The notes: generated from the sequence alone by a model not told the origin. A stretch of 64,000 nucleotides of DNA from Ectothiorhodospiraceae bacterium BW-2 (GCA_008375315.1 CP032507.1:496001-560000); one strand, 5' to 3'; numbered from the stretch's first letter, positions 42,475 to 52,004 are shown. A program made the numbers and translations.

Positions 42475-42548
42475 AAGCGATAAGCGATAAGCGATAAGCG
42501 ATAAGCGATAAGCGATAAGCGATAAGCGATAAGCGATAAGCGATAAGC
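42475..42548. repeat. Heptanucleotide tandem repeat (AAGCGAT)10
   Basis: Ten exact units of AAGCGAT (42475-42544) plus AAGC lie 63 bp before the gmd ATG and ~80 bp after the three-domain glycosyltransferase gene. The tract is non-coding. Copy-number change would alter spacing in the gmd promoter region by 7-bp steps, so it is a candidate phase-variation tract. Confidence 0.9.
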
Positions 42549-42626
42549 TTAACAAATCGGCACGCCCAAGGTCAAAACAAAAACGACCTAAGCTATTTTA
42601 TTGATAATCGGGCTAAAATTTAGCAA

Positions 42627-45600
42627 TCACCTCATCGGACTAAGACATTGGCACAAAAAAGAGCATAGCTGCCTCGAATCGGACTGCAGCTGATGGTGAT
42701 AGAAACCGACAGCACCGGCAGCAAGCCGTTCAGCTAACACAGGGTCGGCTCTCAGCCGCTGCACCGCAGTGGCGATATGACTCGCATCTGCAATATCGAG
42801 TACCAGCGCCTGCTCCCCGTCAGCCACCACTAAACCGAGATTACTACGCGGCAATATCACCGGACGCCCCATAGCAAAATATTCGGGCAGTTTACTCGGT
42901 AAACGCTGGTCATTAAAAGCCCCCGCCCTCCCCGGCTGCACTAAAATATCGGCTGCGGCTAAAATATCTGGCAACTGCTGCCGCGATACCCACCCTAAGT
43001 GATGAATCCGCGCCGCAGTGAGCGGATCCAGAGTTGCAGCCCTCGCCTGCGCCTCACGATCTAACCCGGTGCGTAGCAGATGAGTCGGGCAGCCGTTGCG
43101 GTTCAGCTGGTCAACCGCCTGATAGAGCTGGTTAATCTCATCCCGGTTAGCCCGGTTCAGGTTACCACAATAGACCAGAACGCAGTGCGCCTCAGCAATC
43201 CCCATCGCTTGACGCAAGGCATGATTACGCGGGCGAGGATAGAACAGCTGCGTATCCACCGGCGCCCCCACCACCAGTGCCGGTTTTTGCGCGACATTAA
43301 AGGCGTCCAATGTATTAATCACCAGCGTCACCGCCTCAGCCTGACGCAAAAAGGTCGCCCCGTGGCGGGGGTGGTAGCGGTTAGAGGGGATCTGTTGATC
43401 CAACTCAGCCGTAGTGCACTGCTCCAGCTCTGACCAGGGACGACCAAGCGTCACCTCTGTCAGATAGGGCTCGTTATCCTCTAAATGGATCACTAAGGCG
43501 GCATGGTGGCGCTGTCGCAGCGCCTCAGCACAGCGACGCACTGCCTCACGCGGGGTCCAAGCATAGATAATATCGGGGCCACGACCATCGGCAAACAGCG
43601 CCGCAGCCGGCAGACGCTGCGCCATGGTATAGCTGATTTGACGCAGTTTATGCGGTGGCGTGGTGCTGCGGTTGTGGTGATCGGGCACCGCACAGAGCGA
43701 GTGAACCCCATATTGCCGCAAAGCCTGCGCATGCAGCTGAATATGGTAGCCGCTGTTACTCTCTAACGGACCGTGAAGCACAAACAGCAGATTGAGCCGG
43801 GATGATGGCTGCGGACGATAGCCGCTGTCCGGATCGGCGGCCTGCTGATACTGCTCAGCTATTTGCTGGGTATAGTCGTCCCATCGCAGCTTAAAGTAGT
43901 GGTGGTTGCGCTCCCTGCGCTCACGGGTTAGCGCTAAATCGCGGTTGCGGGTGGTTGACTCCTGATGCTGCAGGCTGAGTGTGGTGATGCAGTAGCTGGT
44001 TTTGTCCAAATCGCGCTGCAGCCGCAGACAGAGGTCGATATCCTCTAAGCCATAGTCATAAACTGGGCTAAAGCCGCCAATCTGCGCAAAGTCGGCCCGG
44101 CGACATAGCAAAAAAGCGCCGGTTACCGCCTGCTGTAGGTTGCTCTGTTGATGCGGTAACAGCGGCGGAGCGCTATCCGGCTGCTGCTCTGGCAGGTGAT
44201 CACACCGAATCTGCTGCGGCTGGTAGTAGCCCCGCTCAGGGTGCCAGACAAACTCAATCCCCAGATGTTGTACGGTGGCAGCCTGCCCCGACGGCAAACT
44301 TTCGGTCGGATCGTCCAGCCGGATACCGACCGCGCCGATAAAAGCGTCACCCAATTTAGCGAACGCCGCTGGCAGCGCATCGGCACTATAGATAATATCG
44401 TTATTTAAAAAGAGCAGATAGGGGTAACGCGCAGCCGCTGCGGCAAAGTTACACGACTCACTAAAGCGGTAGTTGCGACCGCGCTGTAGCAGCCGTATCT
44501 GACTCTGCGGATAGCGCTGCTGATAACGCGCTACCACTGCTAAGGTTGGGTCATCAGGGTTATTAAGCCGGCCATGGTCTACAATAATCCACTCCAGCGG
44601 CTGATAGCTGTTGATCGCAAAAAAGCTCTCAAACAGCCGCTCTAACAGCTCAGCACCATCGAGTGTTAGGGTGATAAGAGTAATCCCGCTATCGCTATCG
44701 GCTAGTTGTTGCAAATGCGACAGTGGCAGCGGATAGAACAGCGGCAGCGCCTGCCACTGCGCCGCCACAGGACTATAACCGGCCGGTTGGGTGCGCTTAA
44801 GACACTGTTGTAACCGGTTACGGTTAACCTCAAAGCTCAGTTCGCGCTCAAACAGCGGGTGGCGCTGCGGCGGGCCGGCTGCATCCAACGCCTGCTGTAG
44901 CGCTGCCGCTAGTTGATCCAAACCGGCCAGAAACAGACCCGGCTGTAGCGCCCAATCGAGCAGCGCAGGGAGCGGTGCCGTCACCACATTAACCCCCATC
45001 GCCAGCGCATCGGTCAATTTTGCCGGGGTCTGGTAGCGGCTAATGGCTGAATCGGGGTTCTGCCACATCACACAGAGATCAGCCATCGCAACCACATCGG
45101 GTGCTGCCGCAAACGGCTGATCGCTAAAGCAGCGAATATCGACTCCGTTAACGGCTAGTAGCTCTTGTTTTAACCCATGATCCCGAAAATTACCCACCAC
45201 CACCAATACCGTATCGGCTCGGTTAAGGCTCGCTAATGCTTGCGCCGTTTCGACTAACCCTTTATGACGGCGCGGTGTGCCGAAAAAGAGCACCACTTTT
45301 TTATCCGCCGCAAGCTTAAACCGCTGCCGGCTCTGCGCCCGGCGCTCTATCGAGGGGTTAAACTGCGCTTCATCACGCGCATGAGCAATGATGCTGCCAC
45401 CAAACTGTGACTGCAGCACACTATTACAGACGGTGATGCCATCAAATAGATCAACCGCCCCTACTGCTAACTGGGTCCACTGCTTCCCCGCTAACTCAGT
45501 CAGCAGCGGTATCGCCCCCTGCTGCATCAGCTCGTTTAACGACAGTGGTTCACTCGCTTTAACAATCGCTAACTCGCTATCGTCAATATCGATTAAGACT

Positions 45601-46097
45601 CTAGCCCCCCATATCGCACGATAGAGCAGTGCTAGCAGCAGATTAGCCGCCCGGGGTTTAGAAAAATGGACAACATCATAAGGGTGCGCCGCCACAAGCT
45701 GCAGCGCCTGTTGGACAAACTGCGCCTCATCCTCTACCACCAGGGTGTGGTGCGGGATATCGGTATCGCGAATAGGAGCCCAGAGCTGCTCGCCCCAGTG
45801 CGGAAAGTGGCAGCCGATAAGCTCTACCGGGGTAAAACAGCGGTAGAGCTGCGCTAACATATAGGCTCGACCCGCTGCATTATGAGATAATTCCCAGCCG
45901 CAGACCGCTACAGACAGCGTATCGCAGCCATCGCGCAGCCAACGATAGCGCTGCCGCGCCTGCTTGAAATTATCAGCCACAATCGAACCGAGTGAGGGGT
46001 TATCGACCACCGCCTGAATATAGTGCTGCACCGCTGCGGCATAATCTCGCGCCCGAAAGGCTTGGTTGCCTAAAAAATAAAAGGGGTCAGAGCCCAA
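42627..46097 (-). CDS. Three-domain glycosyltransferase (GT4-GT2-GT4), 5' end replaced
   Basis: The 1156-residue frame has a TPR-like start, a GT-B domain (about 60-430: VAVCGWELSHNAAGRAYMLA, VVLFFGTPRRHKGLVETAQA), a GT2 domain (about 475-730: ITLITLTLDGAELLERLFES, LLFLNNDIIYSADALPAAF, DYGLEDIDLCLRLQRD) and a second GT-B domain (about 785-1140: LLFVLHGPLESNSGYHIQLH, VLVYCGNLNRANRDEINQLY). The first codons (TTG GGC TCT GAC CCC TTT TAT TTT) are the AATAAAAGGGGTCAG motif read in frame, so the true N-terminus was probably lost. There is no good ribosome site. Confidence 0.82.
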   Translation of the reverse strand: MGSDPFYFLGNQAFRARDYAAAVQHYIQAVVDNPSLGSIVADNFKQARQRYRWLRDGCDTLSVAVCGWELSHNAAGRAYMLAQLYRCFTPVELIGCHFPHWGEQLWAPIRDTDIPHHTLVVEDEAQFVQQALQLVAAHPYDVVHFSKPRAANLLLALLYRAIWGARVLIDIDDSELAIVKASEPLSLNELMQQGAIPLLTELAGKQWTQLAVGAVDLFDGITVCNSVLQSQFGGSIIAHARDEAQFNPSIERRAQSRQRFKLAADKKVVLFFGTPRRHKGLVETAQALASLNRADTVLVVVGNFRDHGLKQELLAVNGVDIRCFSDQPFAAAPDVVAMADLCVMWQNPDSAISRYQTPAKLTDALAMGVNVVTAPLPALLDWALQPGLFLAGLDQLAAALQQALDAAGPPQRHPLFERELSFEVNRNRLQQCLKRTQPAGYSPVAAQWQALPLFYPLPLSHLQQLADSDSGITLITLTLDGAELLERLFESFFAINSYQPLEWIIVDHGRLNNPDDPTLAVVARYQQRYPQSQIRLLQRGRNYRFSESCNFAAAAARYPYLLFLNNDIIYSADALPAAFAKLGDAFIGAVGIRLDDPTESLPSGQAATVQHLGIEFVWHPERGYYQPQQIRCDHLPEQQPDSAPPLLPHQQSNLQQAVTGAFLLCRRADFAQIGGFSPVYDYGLEDIDLCLRLQRDLDKTSYCITTLSLQHQESTTRNRDLALTRERRERNHHYFKLRWDDYTQQIAEQYQQAADPDSGYRPQPSSRLNLLFVLHGPLESNSGYHIQLHAQALRQYGVHSLCAVPDHHNRSTTPPHKLRQISYTMAQRLPAAALFADGRGPDIIYAWTPREAVRRCAEALRQRHHAALVIHLEDNEPYLTEVTLGRPWSELEQCTTAELDQQIPSNRYHPRHGATFLRQAEAVTLVINTLDAFNVAQKPALVVGAPVDTQLFYPRPRNHALRQAMGIAEAHCVLVYCGNLNRANRDEINQLYQAVDQLNRNGCPTHLLRTGLDREAQARAATLDPLTAARIHHLGWVSRQQLPDILAAADILVQPGRAGAFNDQRLPSKLPEYFAMGRPVILPRSNLGLVVADGEQALVLDIADASHIATAVQRLRADPVLAERLAAGAVGFYHHQLQSDSRQLCSFLCQCLSPMR

Positions 46098-46195
46098 TTA
46101 AAACCCCACATCCAAAACACCCTTATCCATCTGCCCCCGATTCACCATCACCGTCTTAACCAACAAGAAAAATAAAAGGGGTCAGAAACTTACGG
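46076..46195 (+). repeat. Two AATAAAAGGGGTCAG motifs in opposite orientation to the island copies
   Basis: AATAAAAGGGGTCAG occurs at about 46076-46090 and 46169-46183. Between them is the 3' tip of the same peptidase-like gene seen at 52043-52257 (VMVNRGQMDKGVLDVGF then stop on the minus strand). A third copy is at 52021. The longer RAYT leader is absent here. Confidence 0.7.
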
Positions 46196-46281
46196 TCGGT
46201 CTCTTTAGACTGCTCTGCCACTTCACGCAGAATTTTCCATACCTCTTCAGGGCCAACCGGTTTACCATTTAACTCACTCAT
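46156..46281 (-). pseudogene. N-terminal fragment of a DUF3782-type protein cut by the repeat motif
   Basis: From ATG 46281 (with AAGAGAGATGAC upstream) the frame reads MSELNGKPVGPEEVWKILRE, VAEQSKETDRKF, then enters TCTGACCCCTTTTATT (LTPFIF) and stops. The start with the ETDRKF run resembles DUF3782/PD-(D/E)XK proteins with a coiled-coil N-terminus. The remainder is gone. Confidence 0.55.
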
Positions 46282-46397
46282 ATCGTCATCTCTCTTAAAA
46301 AATAATGGCCATCACTCTAACTCAAAACTTTGCCCAATAGAACATCGACTAATAGCTGTTCCAGTCGCGTCGGATTAGCGCAGCCTAACCCGACACC

Positions 46398-48188
46398 CTA
46401 CCGCCACACCAGCCGTCGTGTACCAATACTCACCATCGCAAACGATTTTAATTTCCACTCTACCGCAGGAAAAAGCTTTTCTAATTTCGGCTGATACGAG
46501 GCTAACTGCCCTTCTGCGTCATCTAACAGCTTTTTTACCGGTTTCAGTTCAGCCAGCTGCTCCCGACTCATCTCACTCAGCTGTTCCGCGCTCAATTGGA
46601 GCTCTTTCAGTGCCAGATATTTCAGCTCAAATAGCAGATCATACAGCGGTGCCTGGCGCTTATCGGGGCGAATTTCAAATAGCAGGTCACTATAGCCGCC
46701 GCCCAATGAGAGCTCCGAACGCGGCAGATAGTAGAGATCATTGGTCAGCAGCAGCAGTAGCGTGGTTTTGAGTGTAAACTCATTACTCCAGCGCATATCG
46801 CGATTATCAAGCACACTATAAAAACGCTGTTCGATAAATTCAGCTAGCGGCTCAAATTTGGCCTCGGTATAGAGCAGCTCCGCCACCGCCTGTTGGCGGT
46901 TATTATCTTCATAGCCATTGAGCAGCTGCTGCTGAATTCGATCGATATAGAGCGAGCGCACCACCTGATTAGGGATAGTCACCTTTAGCTTTCCGATTGG
47001 TGAGACATCCTGAATCGTTAAGACCCCAAAATAGACCAGTAGTGAGATAATAAAACTGGCATCAGGTGGATCGTTTAGCATCGCTTTAACCCCAAAATTT
47101 TGTGCCAGCTTGGCTACCCATAGCGACTGCTGCGGATTGAGCGCTGCTTCAATCACCTCCGCGCCATGGGGTAACGCGGCAATATAGCGCAGCCGGTTTT
47201 TATCCATCGCTAAATTGTCATCTAACAGCTCATTAGGGTAGCGACACAGCTGCTGCCACTCATCCCAAAAGTAGAGGCAGAGCGTCGGGTTATAGAGTCG
47301 GGTGGTATCATCACCACTAAAGCGGTAGCCGTTATAGAAGTTCTGCATCAACGACATCGCCTCATCTGCCGCACCCTCGGGTAGCTCGCACTCTCGCGCT
47401 ATTTGGCGATTAAGTTGCATCACCTCTTCAGCGGTAAAACCGCAGAGTTTGGCAAAGTGTGGCCGCTGACTGATGTTTTTCGCTACATTGTAGCCGCTGG
47501 TGATATCGCTCATCACCACCGGTGAGACACCGGTGATAAACACCCGCTCTAAGCCTAGGCCATCGGTCGCTGCTTTGACCGCTTTAAAGACGGTTTTAAT
47601 CACCCCTTCACCTTTAACCAGTTCGTTATAGCGCTTTCTGCCATGCTCACGACTGGTTAACACCTCGTTAGCAAAGTTGTCGTATTCGTCTATCAGCAGG
47701 TAGAGCGGATATCCTGCATGGTGGCATCGACTAACCAGCCGCTCAAAAGAGCGCAAAGCATCCCCTTCATCAATCAGCTCCGCTGCGCTAATTGCTTGAG
47801 GCCACCACGATTGATAGCGAAGTAACGCATCACGAATGCTATTATTGATATGGCCATACAGCCCCTGTTTAATCTGCTCGTGGTCGCCATTTGAGTTAAT
47901 GGTGGAGAAGTTCCACTTCAACATAAAGTAGCGGTTACGGTTCGGGGTCGGGTTTTGCCCTATGGCTAAATCGCCAAACAGAGGCTCAAACTGATCCGCT
48001 GCAGCGATGTCGTAGTAGCTCTCTAGCAGCGTTAGCCACAGCGTTTTACCAAAACGGCGCGGGCGTAGAAACAGCAGCTGCCGTCCTGCCGCCTCTAATT
48101 CGTGCAGCAGGTCGGTACGATCAAAATAGAGTCCACCCTCCTCTCTGAGGGTTTTAAAGTGACCCAAACCATATGAGATATTTACCAT
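46398..48188 (-). CDS. AAA-ATPase-like / PD-(D/E)XK protein (copy 2)
   Basis: 596 residues from ATG 48188 behind AAGGA; the TTG two codons earlier is less likely. It starts MVNISYGLGHFKTLREEGGL, then has the Walker-A-like RPRRFGKTLWLT and Walker-B-like LYLLIDEYDNF. The segment between them (GDHEQIKQGLYGHINNSIRD...) is shared with copy 3. It differs from copies 1, 3 and 4 in the sensor/lid part (HFAKLCGFTAEEVMQLNRQI, RFSGDDTTRLYNPTLCLYFW), yet its C-terminal nuclease domain is nearly identical to theirs. Function unknown. Confidence 0.9.
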   Translation of the reverse strand: MVNISYGLGHFKTLREEGGLYFDRTDLLHELEAAGRQLLFLRPRRFGKTLWLTLLESYYDIAAADQFEPLFGDLAIGQNPTPNRNRYFMLKWNFSTINSNGDHEQIKQGLYGHINNSIRDALLRYQSWWPQAISAAELIDEGDALRSFERLVSRCHHAGYPLYLLIDEYDNFANEVLTSREHGRKRYNELVKGEGVIKTVFKAVKAATDGLGLERVFITGVSPVVMSDITSGYNVAKNISQRPHFAKLCGFTAEEVMQLNRQIARECELPEGAADEAMSLMQNFYNGYRFSGDDTTRLYNPTLCLYFWDEWQQLCRYPNELLDDNLAMDKNRLRYIAALPHGAEVIEAALNPQQSLWVAKLAQNFGVKAMLNDPPDASFIISLLVYFGVLTIQDVSPIGKLKVTIPNQVVRSLYIDRIQQQLLNGYEDNNRQQAVAELLYTEAKFEPLAEFIEQRFYSVLDNRDMRWSNEFTLKTTLLLLLTNDLYYLPRSELSLGGGYSDLLFEIRPDKRQAPLYDLLFELKYLALKELQLSAEQLSEMSREQLAELKPVKKLLDDAEGQLASYQPKLEKLFPAVEWKLKSFAMVSIGTRRLVWR

Positions 48189-48259
48189 GTGCAATCCTTA
48201 ATTTACTCGTTACCACGCAGGAGCGTGGAAACGAGAATAAACGAGAATAACCCGACAAC

Positions 48260-50050
48260 TTAGCGCCACACCAACCGCCGGATACCAAGACTCACCACCG
48301 CAAACGACTTTAATTTCCACTCCACCGCCGGAAAGAGCTGCTCTAATGTCGGCTGATACGAGGCCAACTGCCGCTCTGCGTCATCTAACAGCTTTTTTAC
48401 CGGTTTCAACTCAGCTAACTGCTCCCGACTCATATTAGATAGCTGCTCTGCACTCAATTGGAGATCTTTCAGTGACAGATATTTCAGTTCAAATAGCAGA
48501 TCATACAGCGGTGCCTGACGCTTATCGGGGCGAATCTCAAATAGCAGGTCACTATAGCCGCCGCCTAAGGATAACTCTGAGCGCGGCAGGTAGTAGAGAT
48601 CATTGGTCAGCAGCAGCAGTAGCGTGGTTTTAAGCGTCAGCTCATTACTCCAGCGCCTATCGCGATTATCGAGCACGCTATAAAAACGCTGTTCGATAAA
48701 TTCAGCTAGCGGCTCAAATTCGGCCTCGGTATAGAGCTGTTTCGCTACCGCCTGCTGGCGGTTATTATCCTCATAGCCATTTAACAGCTGCTGCTGAATT
48801 CGGTCGATATAGAGCGAGCGCACCACCTGATTCGGAATCGTCACCGTTAACTCGCCTAACAGATTCACCGATTCAATCGTTAATACGCCAAAATAGACCA
48901 GTAGCGAGATGATAAAACTGGCATCAGCCGGATCGTTTAACATCGCCGCTACGCCAAAGTCCTGCGCTAACTTCGCGACCTGTAGTGGCTGCTGCGGATT
49001 AAGCGCCGCCTCAATCACCTCTGTGCCATGCGGTAGTGCGGCGATATAGCGTAGCCGGTTTTTATCCATCGCTAAATTGTCATCTAACAGCTCATCAGGG
49101 TAGCGACAGCGCCGCTGCCAATGTTTCAAAAAGTAGAGGGTGAGGGTCGGGTTATAGAGCCGCTGCGTCTCTTCACGGCAGAAGCGGTAGCCGTTATAGA
49201 AGTTTCGCATCATCGCTAACGCTTCATCTGCTGTGCTATCGGTTAGCTGGCACTGCTCGGCAATTTGGTGACACACCGGTTGCAGCTCCTCAGTGGTTAA
49301 GCCGCACAGAGCATGAAATTCGGGCCAGTGGCTAATATTTTCGGCCACATTGTAGCCGCTGGTGATATCGCTCATTACGACTGGCGAGACGCCGGTAATA
49401 AAGACTCGCTCTAAGCCGAGGCCATCAGTTGCCGCTTTGACTGCTTTAAATACGGTTTTGATAACGCCTTCCCCCTCAACCAGCTCATTATAACGCTGCC
49501 GTCCCTGTTCACGACTGGTGAGCACCTCATTCGCAAAGTTATCGTACTCATCAATCAGCAGGTAGAGCGGATACCCCGCATGACGGCATCGGCTAACCAG
49601 CCGTTCAAAAGAGCGCAACGCATCCGCTTCATCAATCAGCTCCGTTGCACTAATCGCTTGAGGCCACCACGGTTGATAGCGAAGTAACATATCGCGAATA
49701 CTATTATTGATATGGCCATACAGTCCCTGTTTAATCTGCTCGTGGTCGCCACTTGGGTTAATGGTGGAGAAGTTCCACTTCAGCATAAAATAGCGGTTAC
49801 GGTTCGGAGTCGGGTTTTGCCCTATGGCTAAATCACCAAACAGCGGCTCAAATTGATCCGCTGCAGCGATGTCGTAGTAGCTCTCTAGCAGCGTTAGCCA
49901 TAGCGTTTTGCCAAAACGGCGCGGGCGTAAAAACAGCAACTGCCGTCCTGCCGCCTCTAATTGGTGCAGCAGGTCGGTACGATCAAAATAGAGTCCCCCC
50001 TCCTCTCTGAGGGTTTTAAAGTGACCCAAACCATATGAGATATTTACCAT
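48260..50050 (-). CDS. AAA-ATPase-like / PD-(D/E)XK protein (copy 3)
   Basis: The 596-residue protein is a mosaic. Its N-terminal ~220 residues follow copy 2, whereas residues ~230-340 (HALCGLTTEELQPVCHQIAE, FCREETQRLYNPTLTLYFLK) are identical to copy 4. A middle patch (PQQPLQVAKLAQDFGVAAML, ESVNLLGELTVTIPNQVVRS) is unique. The nuclease signature YSDLLFEIRPDKR...FELKYL is intact. ATG 50050 has GGAT upstream. Confidence 0.9.
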   Translation of the reverse strand: MVNISYGLGHFKTLREEGGLYFDRTDLLHQLEAAGRQLLFLRPRRFGKTLWLTLLESYYDIAAADQFEPLFGDLAIGQNPTPNRNRYFMLKWNFSTINPSGDHEQIKQGLYGHINNSIRDMLLRYQPWWPQAISATELIDEADALRSFERLVSRCRHAGYPLYLLIDEYDNFANEVLTSREQGRQRYNELVEGEGVIKTVFKAVKAATDGLGLERVFITGVSPVVMSDITSGYNVAENISHWPEFHALCGLTTEELQPVCHQIAEQCQLTDSTADEALAMMRNFYNGYRFCREETQRLYNPTLTLYFLKHWQRRCRYPDELLDDNLAMDKNRLRYIAALPHGTEVIEAALNPQQPLQVAKLAQDFGVAAMLNDPADASFIISLLVYFGVLTIESVNLLGELTVTIPNQVVRSLYIDRIQQQLLNGYEDNNRQQAVAKQLYTEAEFEPLAEFIEQRFYSVLDNRDRRWSNELTLKTTLLLLLTNDLYYLPRSELSLGGGYSDLLFEIRPDKRQAPLYDLLFELKYLSLKDLQLSAEQLSNMSREQLAELKPVKKLLDDAERQLASYQPTLEQLFPAVEWKLKSFAVVSLGIRRLVWR

Positions 50051-50192
50051 GTGCGATCCTTAATTTGTAGACCTACTCCAAATAAGCGCCAATATCGATT
50101 CCCACGGTGACCGTGGAAACCAGAAAATAAGCTTAATGAAACAACCGACTCTTCTGTATTCCCACGCGGGAGCGTAGGAACGAGAATTCATC

Positions 50193-50223
50193 GTAGGTCG
50201 GGTTAGCGCAGCGTAACCCGACA
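50193..50223. repeat. REP-like palindrome
   Basis: GTAGGTCGGGTTAGCGCAGC and GTAACCCGACA repeat the palindrome seen near the RAYT gene and its fragments; a diverged copy is at 46361-46393. It lies between copies 3 and 4 of the ATPase/nuclease genes. Confidence 0.75.
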
Positions 50224-50225
50224 CC

Positions 50226-52004
50226 CTAGCGCCACACCAACCGCCGGATACCAAGACTCACCACCGCAAACGATTTTATCTTCCACGCCACCGCCGGAAA
50301 GAGCTGCTCCAATGTCGGCTGATAGGTGGCCAACTGCCGCTCTGCGTCATCTAACAGCTTTTTTACCGGTTTCAACTCAGCTAACTGCTCCCGACTCATA
50401 TTAGATAGCTGCTCCGCACTCAATTGGAGATCTTTCAGTGACAGATATTTCAGTTCAAATAGCAGATCATACAGCGGTGCCTGACGCTTATCGGGGCGAA
50501 TCTCAAATAGCAGGTCACTATAGCCGCCGCCTAAGGATAACTCTGAGCGCGGCAGATAGTAGAGATCATTGGTCAGCAGCAGCAGTAGCGTGGTTTTGAG
50601 CGTCAGCTCATTACTCCAGCGCATATCGCGATTATCGAGCACGCTATAAAAACGCTGTTCAATAAAGTCAGCTAGCGGCTCAAATTCGGCCTCGGTATAG
50701 AGCAGCTCCGCCACCGCCTGTTGGCGGTTATTATCTTCATAGCCATTGAGCAGCTGCTGCTGAATTCGGTCGATATAGAGCGAGCGCACTACCTGATTCG
50801 GAATCGCCACCTCCAGCTTCCCAAGTGGCGAGACATCCTGAATCGTTAAGACCCCAAAATAAACCAGTAGTGAGATAATAAAACTGGCATCAGGCGGATC
50901 GTTTAGCATCGCTTTAACCCCAAAATTTTGTGCCAGCTTGGCTACCCATAGCGACTGCTGCGGATTAAGCGCCGCCTCAATCACCTCCGCACCATGGGGT
51001 AGTGCGGCAATATAGCGTAGCCGGTTTTTATCCATCGCTAAATTGTCATCTAACAGCTCATCAGGGTAGCGACAGCGCCGCTGCCAATGTTTCAAAAAGT
51101 AGAGGGTGAGGGTCGGGTTATAGAGCCGCTGCGTCTCTTCACGGCAGAAGCGGTAGCCGTTATAGAAGTTTCGCATCATCGCTAACGCTTCATCTGCTGT
51201 GCTATCGGTTAGCTGGCACTGCTCGGCAATTTGGTGACACACCGGTTGCAGCTCCTCAGTGGTTAAGCCGCACAGAGCATGAAATTCGGGCCAGTGGCTA
51301 ATATTTTCGGCCACATTGTAGCCGCTGGTGATATCGCTCATTACGACTGGCGAGACGCCGGTGATAAAGACTCGCTCTAAGCCTAGGCCATCGGTCGCCG
51401 CTTTGACCGCTTTAAATACCGTTTTAATCACCCCCTCGCCGCCGACTAGCTCATCGTAGCTCTGCCGTCCCTGTTCACGGCGGGTGAGCACTTCATTGGC
51501 AAAGTTGTCATACTCATCAATCAGCAGGTAGAGCGGAGTATCATACGCCGCCAACTCACCCAATAAATTTTCAAAGCTATGTATCCCATCTTGCGGGTCA
51601 ATTTGAACCGGCCGGTTCAGCCATTGACGATATCTGTTGCAAAAGCGCTCAATTGAGCTATTCAGATGGTTATGCAAAGAGCGGCTAATATGGGCTAAAT
51701 CGCCACTTGGATCGATGACCGAAAAGTTCCACTTTAAAATAAAGTAGCGGTTACGGTTCGGGGTCGGGTTTTGCCCTATGGCTAAATCGCCAAACAGGGG
51801 CTCAAATCGATCCGCTGCAGCGATGTCGTAGTAGCTCTCTAATAGCGTTAGCCATAGCGTTTTGCCAAAACGGCGCGGGCGTAGAAACAGAATCTGTTCG
51901 CCAACGGCTTCAAGTGCGTGCAGCAGTTCGGTGCGATCAAAGTAGAGCTGGCCATCAGTTCTTAACCGCTTAAAATCGCCTTTGCCATACGGAATATTTA
52001 CCAT
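50226..52004 (-). CDS. AAA-ATPase-like / PD-(D/E)XK protein (copy 4)
   Basis: 592 residues. The N-terminus (MVNIPYGKGDFKRLRTDGQL) follows copy 1. The inter-Walker segment (GDLAHISRSLHNHLNSSIER, NRYRQWLNRPVQIDPQDGIH) is unique. The middle is identical to copy 3 and the C-terminal third to copy 1. The Walker-A- and Walker-B-like motifs and the ExK nuclease motif are present. A GGAGC site precedes ATG 52004. The three tandem genes are separated by 71 and 175 bp with TTCCCACG palindromes and a REP-like palindrome. Confidence 0.9.
   Translation of the reverse strand: MVNIPYGKGDFKRLRTDGQLYFDRTELLHALEAVGEQILFLRPRRFGKTLWLTLLESYYDIAAADRFEPLFGDLAIGQNPTPNRNRYFILKWNFSVIDPSGDLAHISRSLHNHLNSSIERFCNRYRQWLNRPVQIDPQDGIHSFENLLGELAAYDTPLYLLIDEYDNFANEVLTRREQGRQSYDELVGGEGVIKTVFKAVKAATDGLGLERVFITGVSPVVMSDITSGYNVAENISHWPEFHALCGLTTEELQPVCHQIAEQCQLTDSTADEALAMMRNFYNGYRFCREETQRLYNPTLTLYFLKHWQRRCRYPDELLDDNLAMDKNRLRYIAALPHGAEVIEAALNPQQSLWVAKLAQNFGVKAMLNDPPDASFIISLLVYFGVLTIQDVSPLGKLEVAIPNQVVRSLYIDRIQQQLLNGYEDNNRQQAVAELLYTEAEFEPLADFIEQRFYSVLDNRDMRWSNELTLKTTLLLLLTNDLYYLPRSELSLGGGYSDLLFEIRPDKRQAPLYDLLFELKYLSLKDLQLSAEQLSNMSREQLAELKPVKKLLDDAERQLATYQPTLEQLFPAVAWKIKSFAVVSLGIRRLVWR

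Noticed and set aside
42475-42548. CRISPR array
   Set aside because: The units are 7 bp with no spacers; a simple microsatellite.
43080-43766. Plus-strand open frames of 87-117 residues inside the large glycosyltransferase gene
   Set aside because: Antisense shadows of a GC-rich coding sequence, with no ribosome sites.
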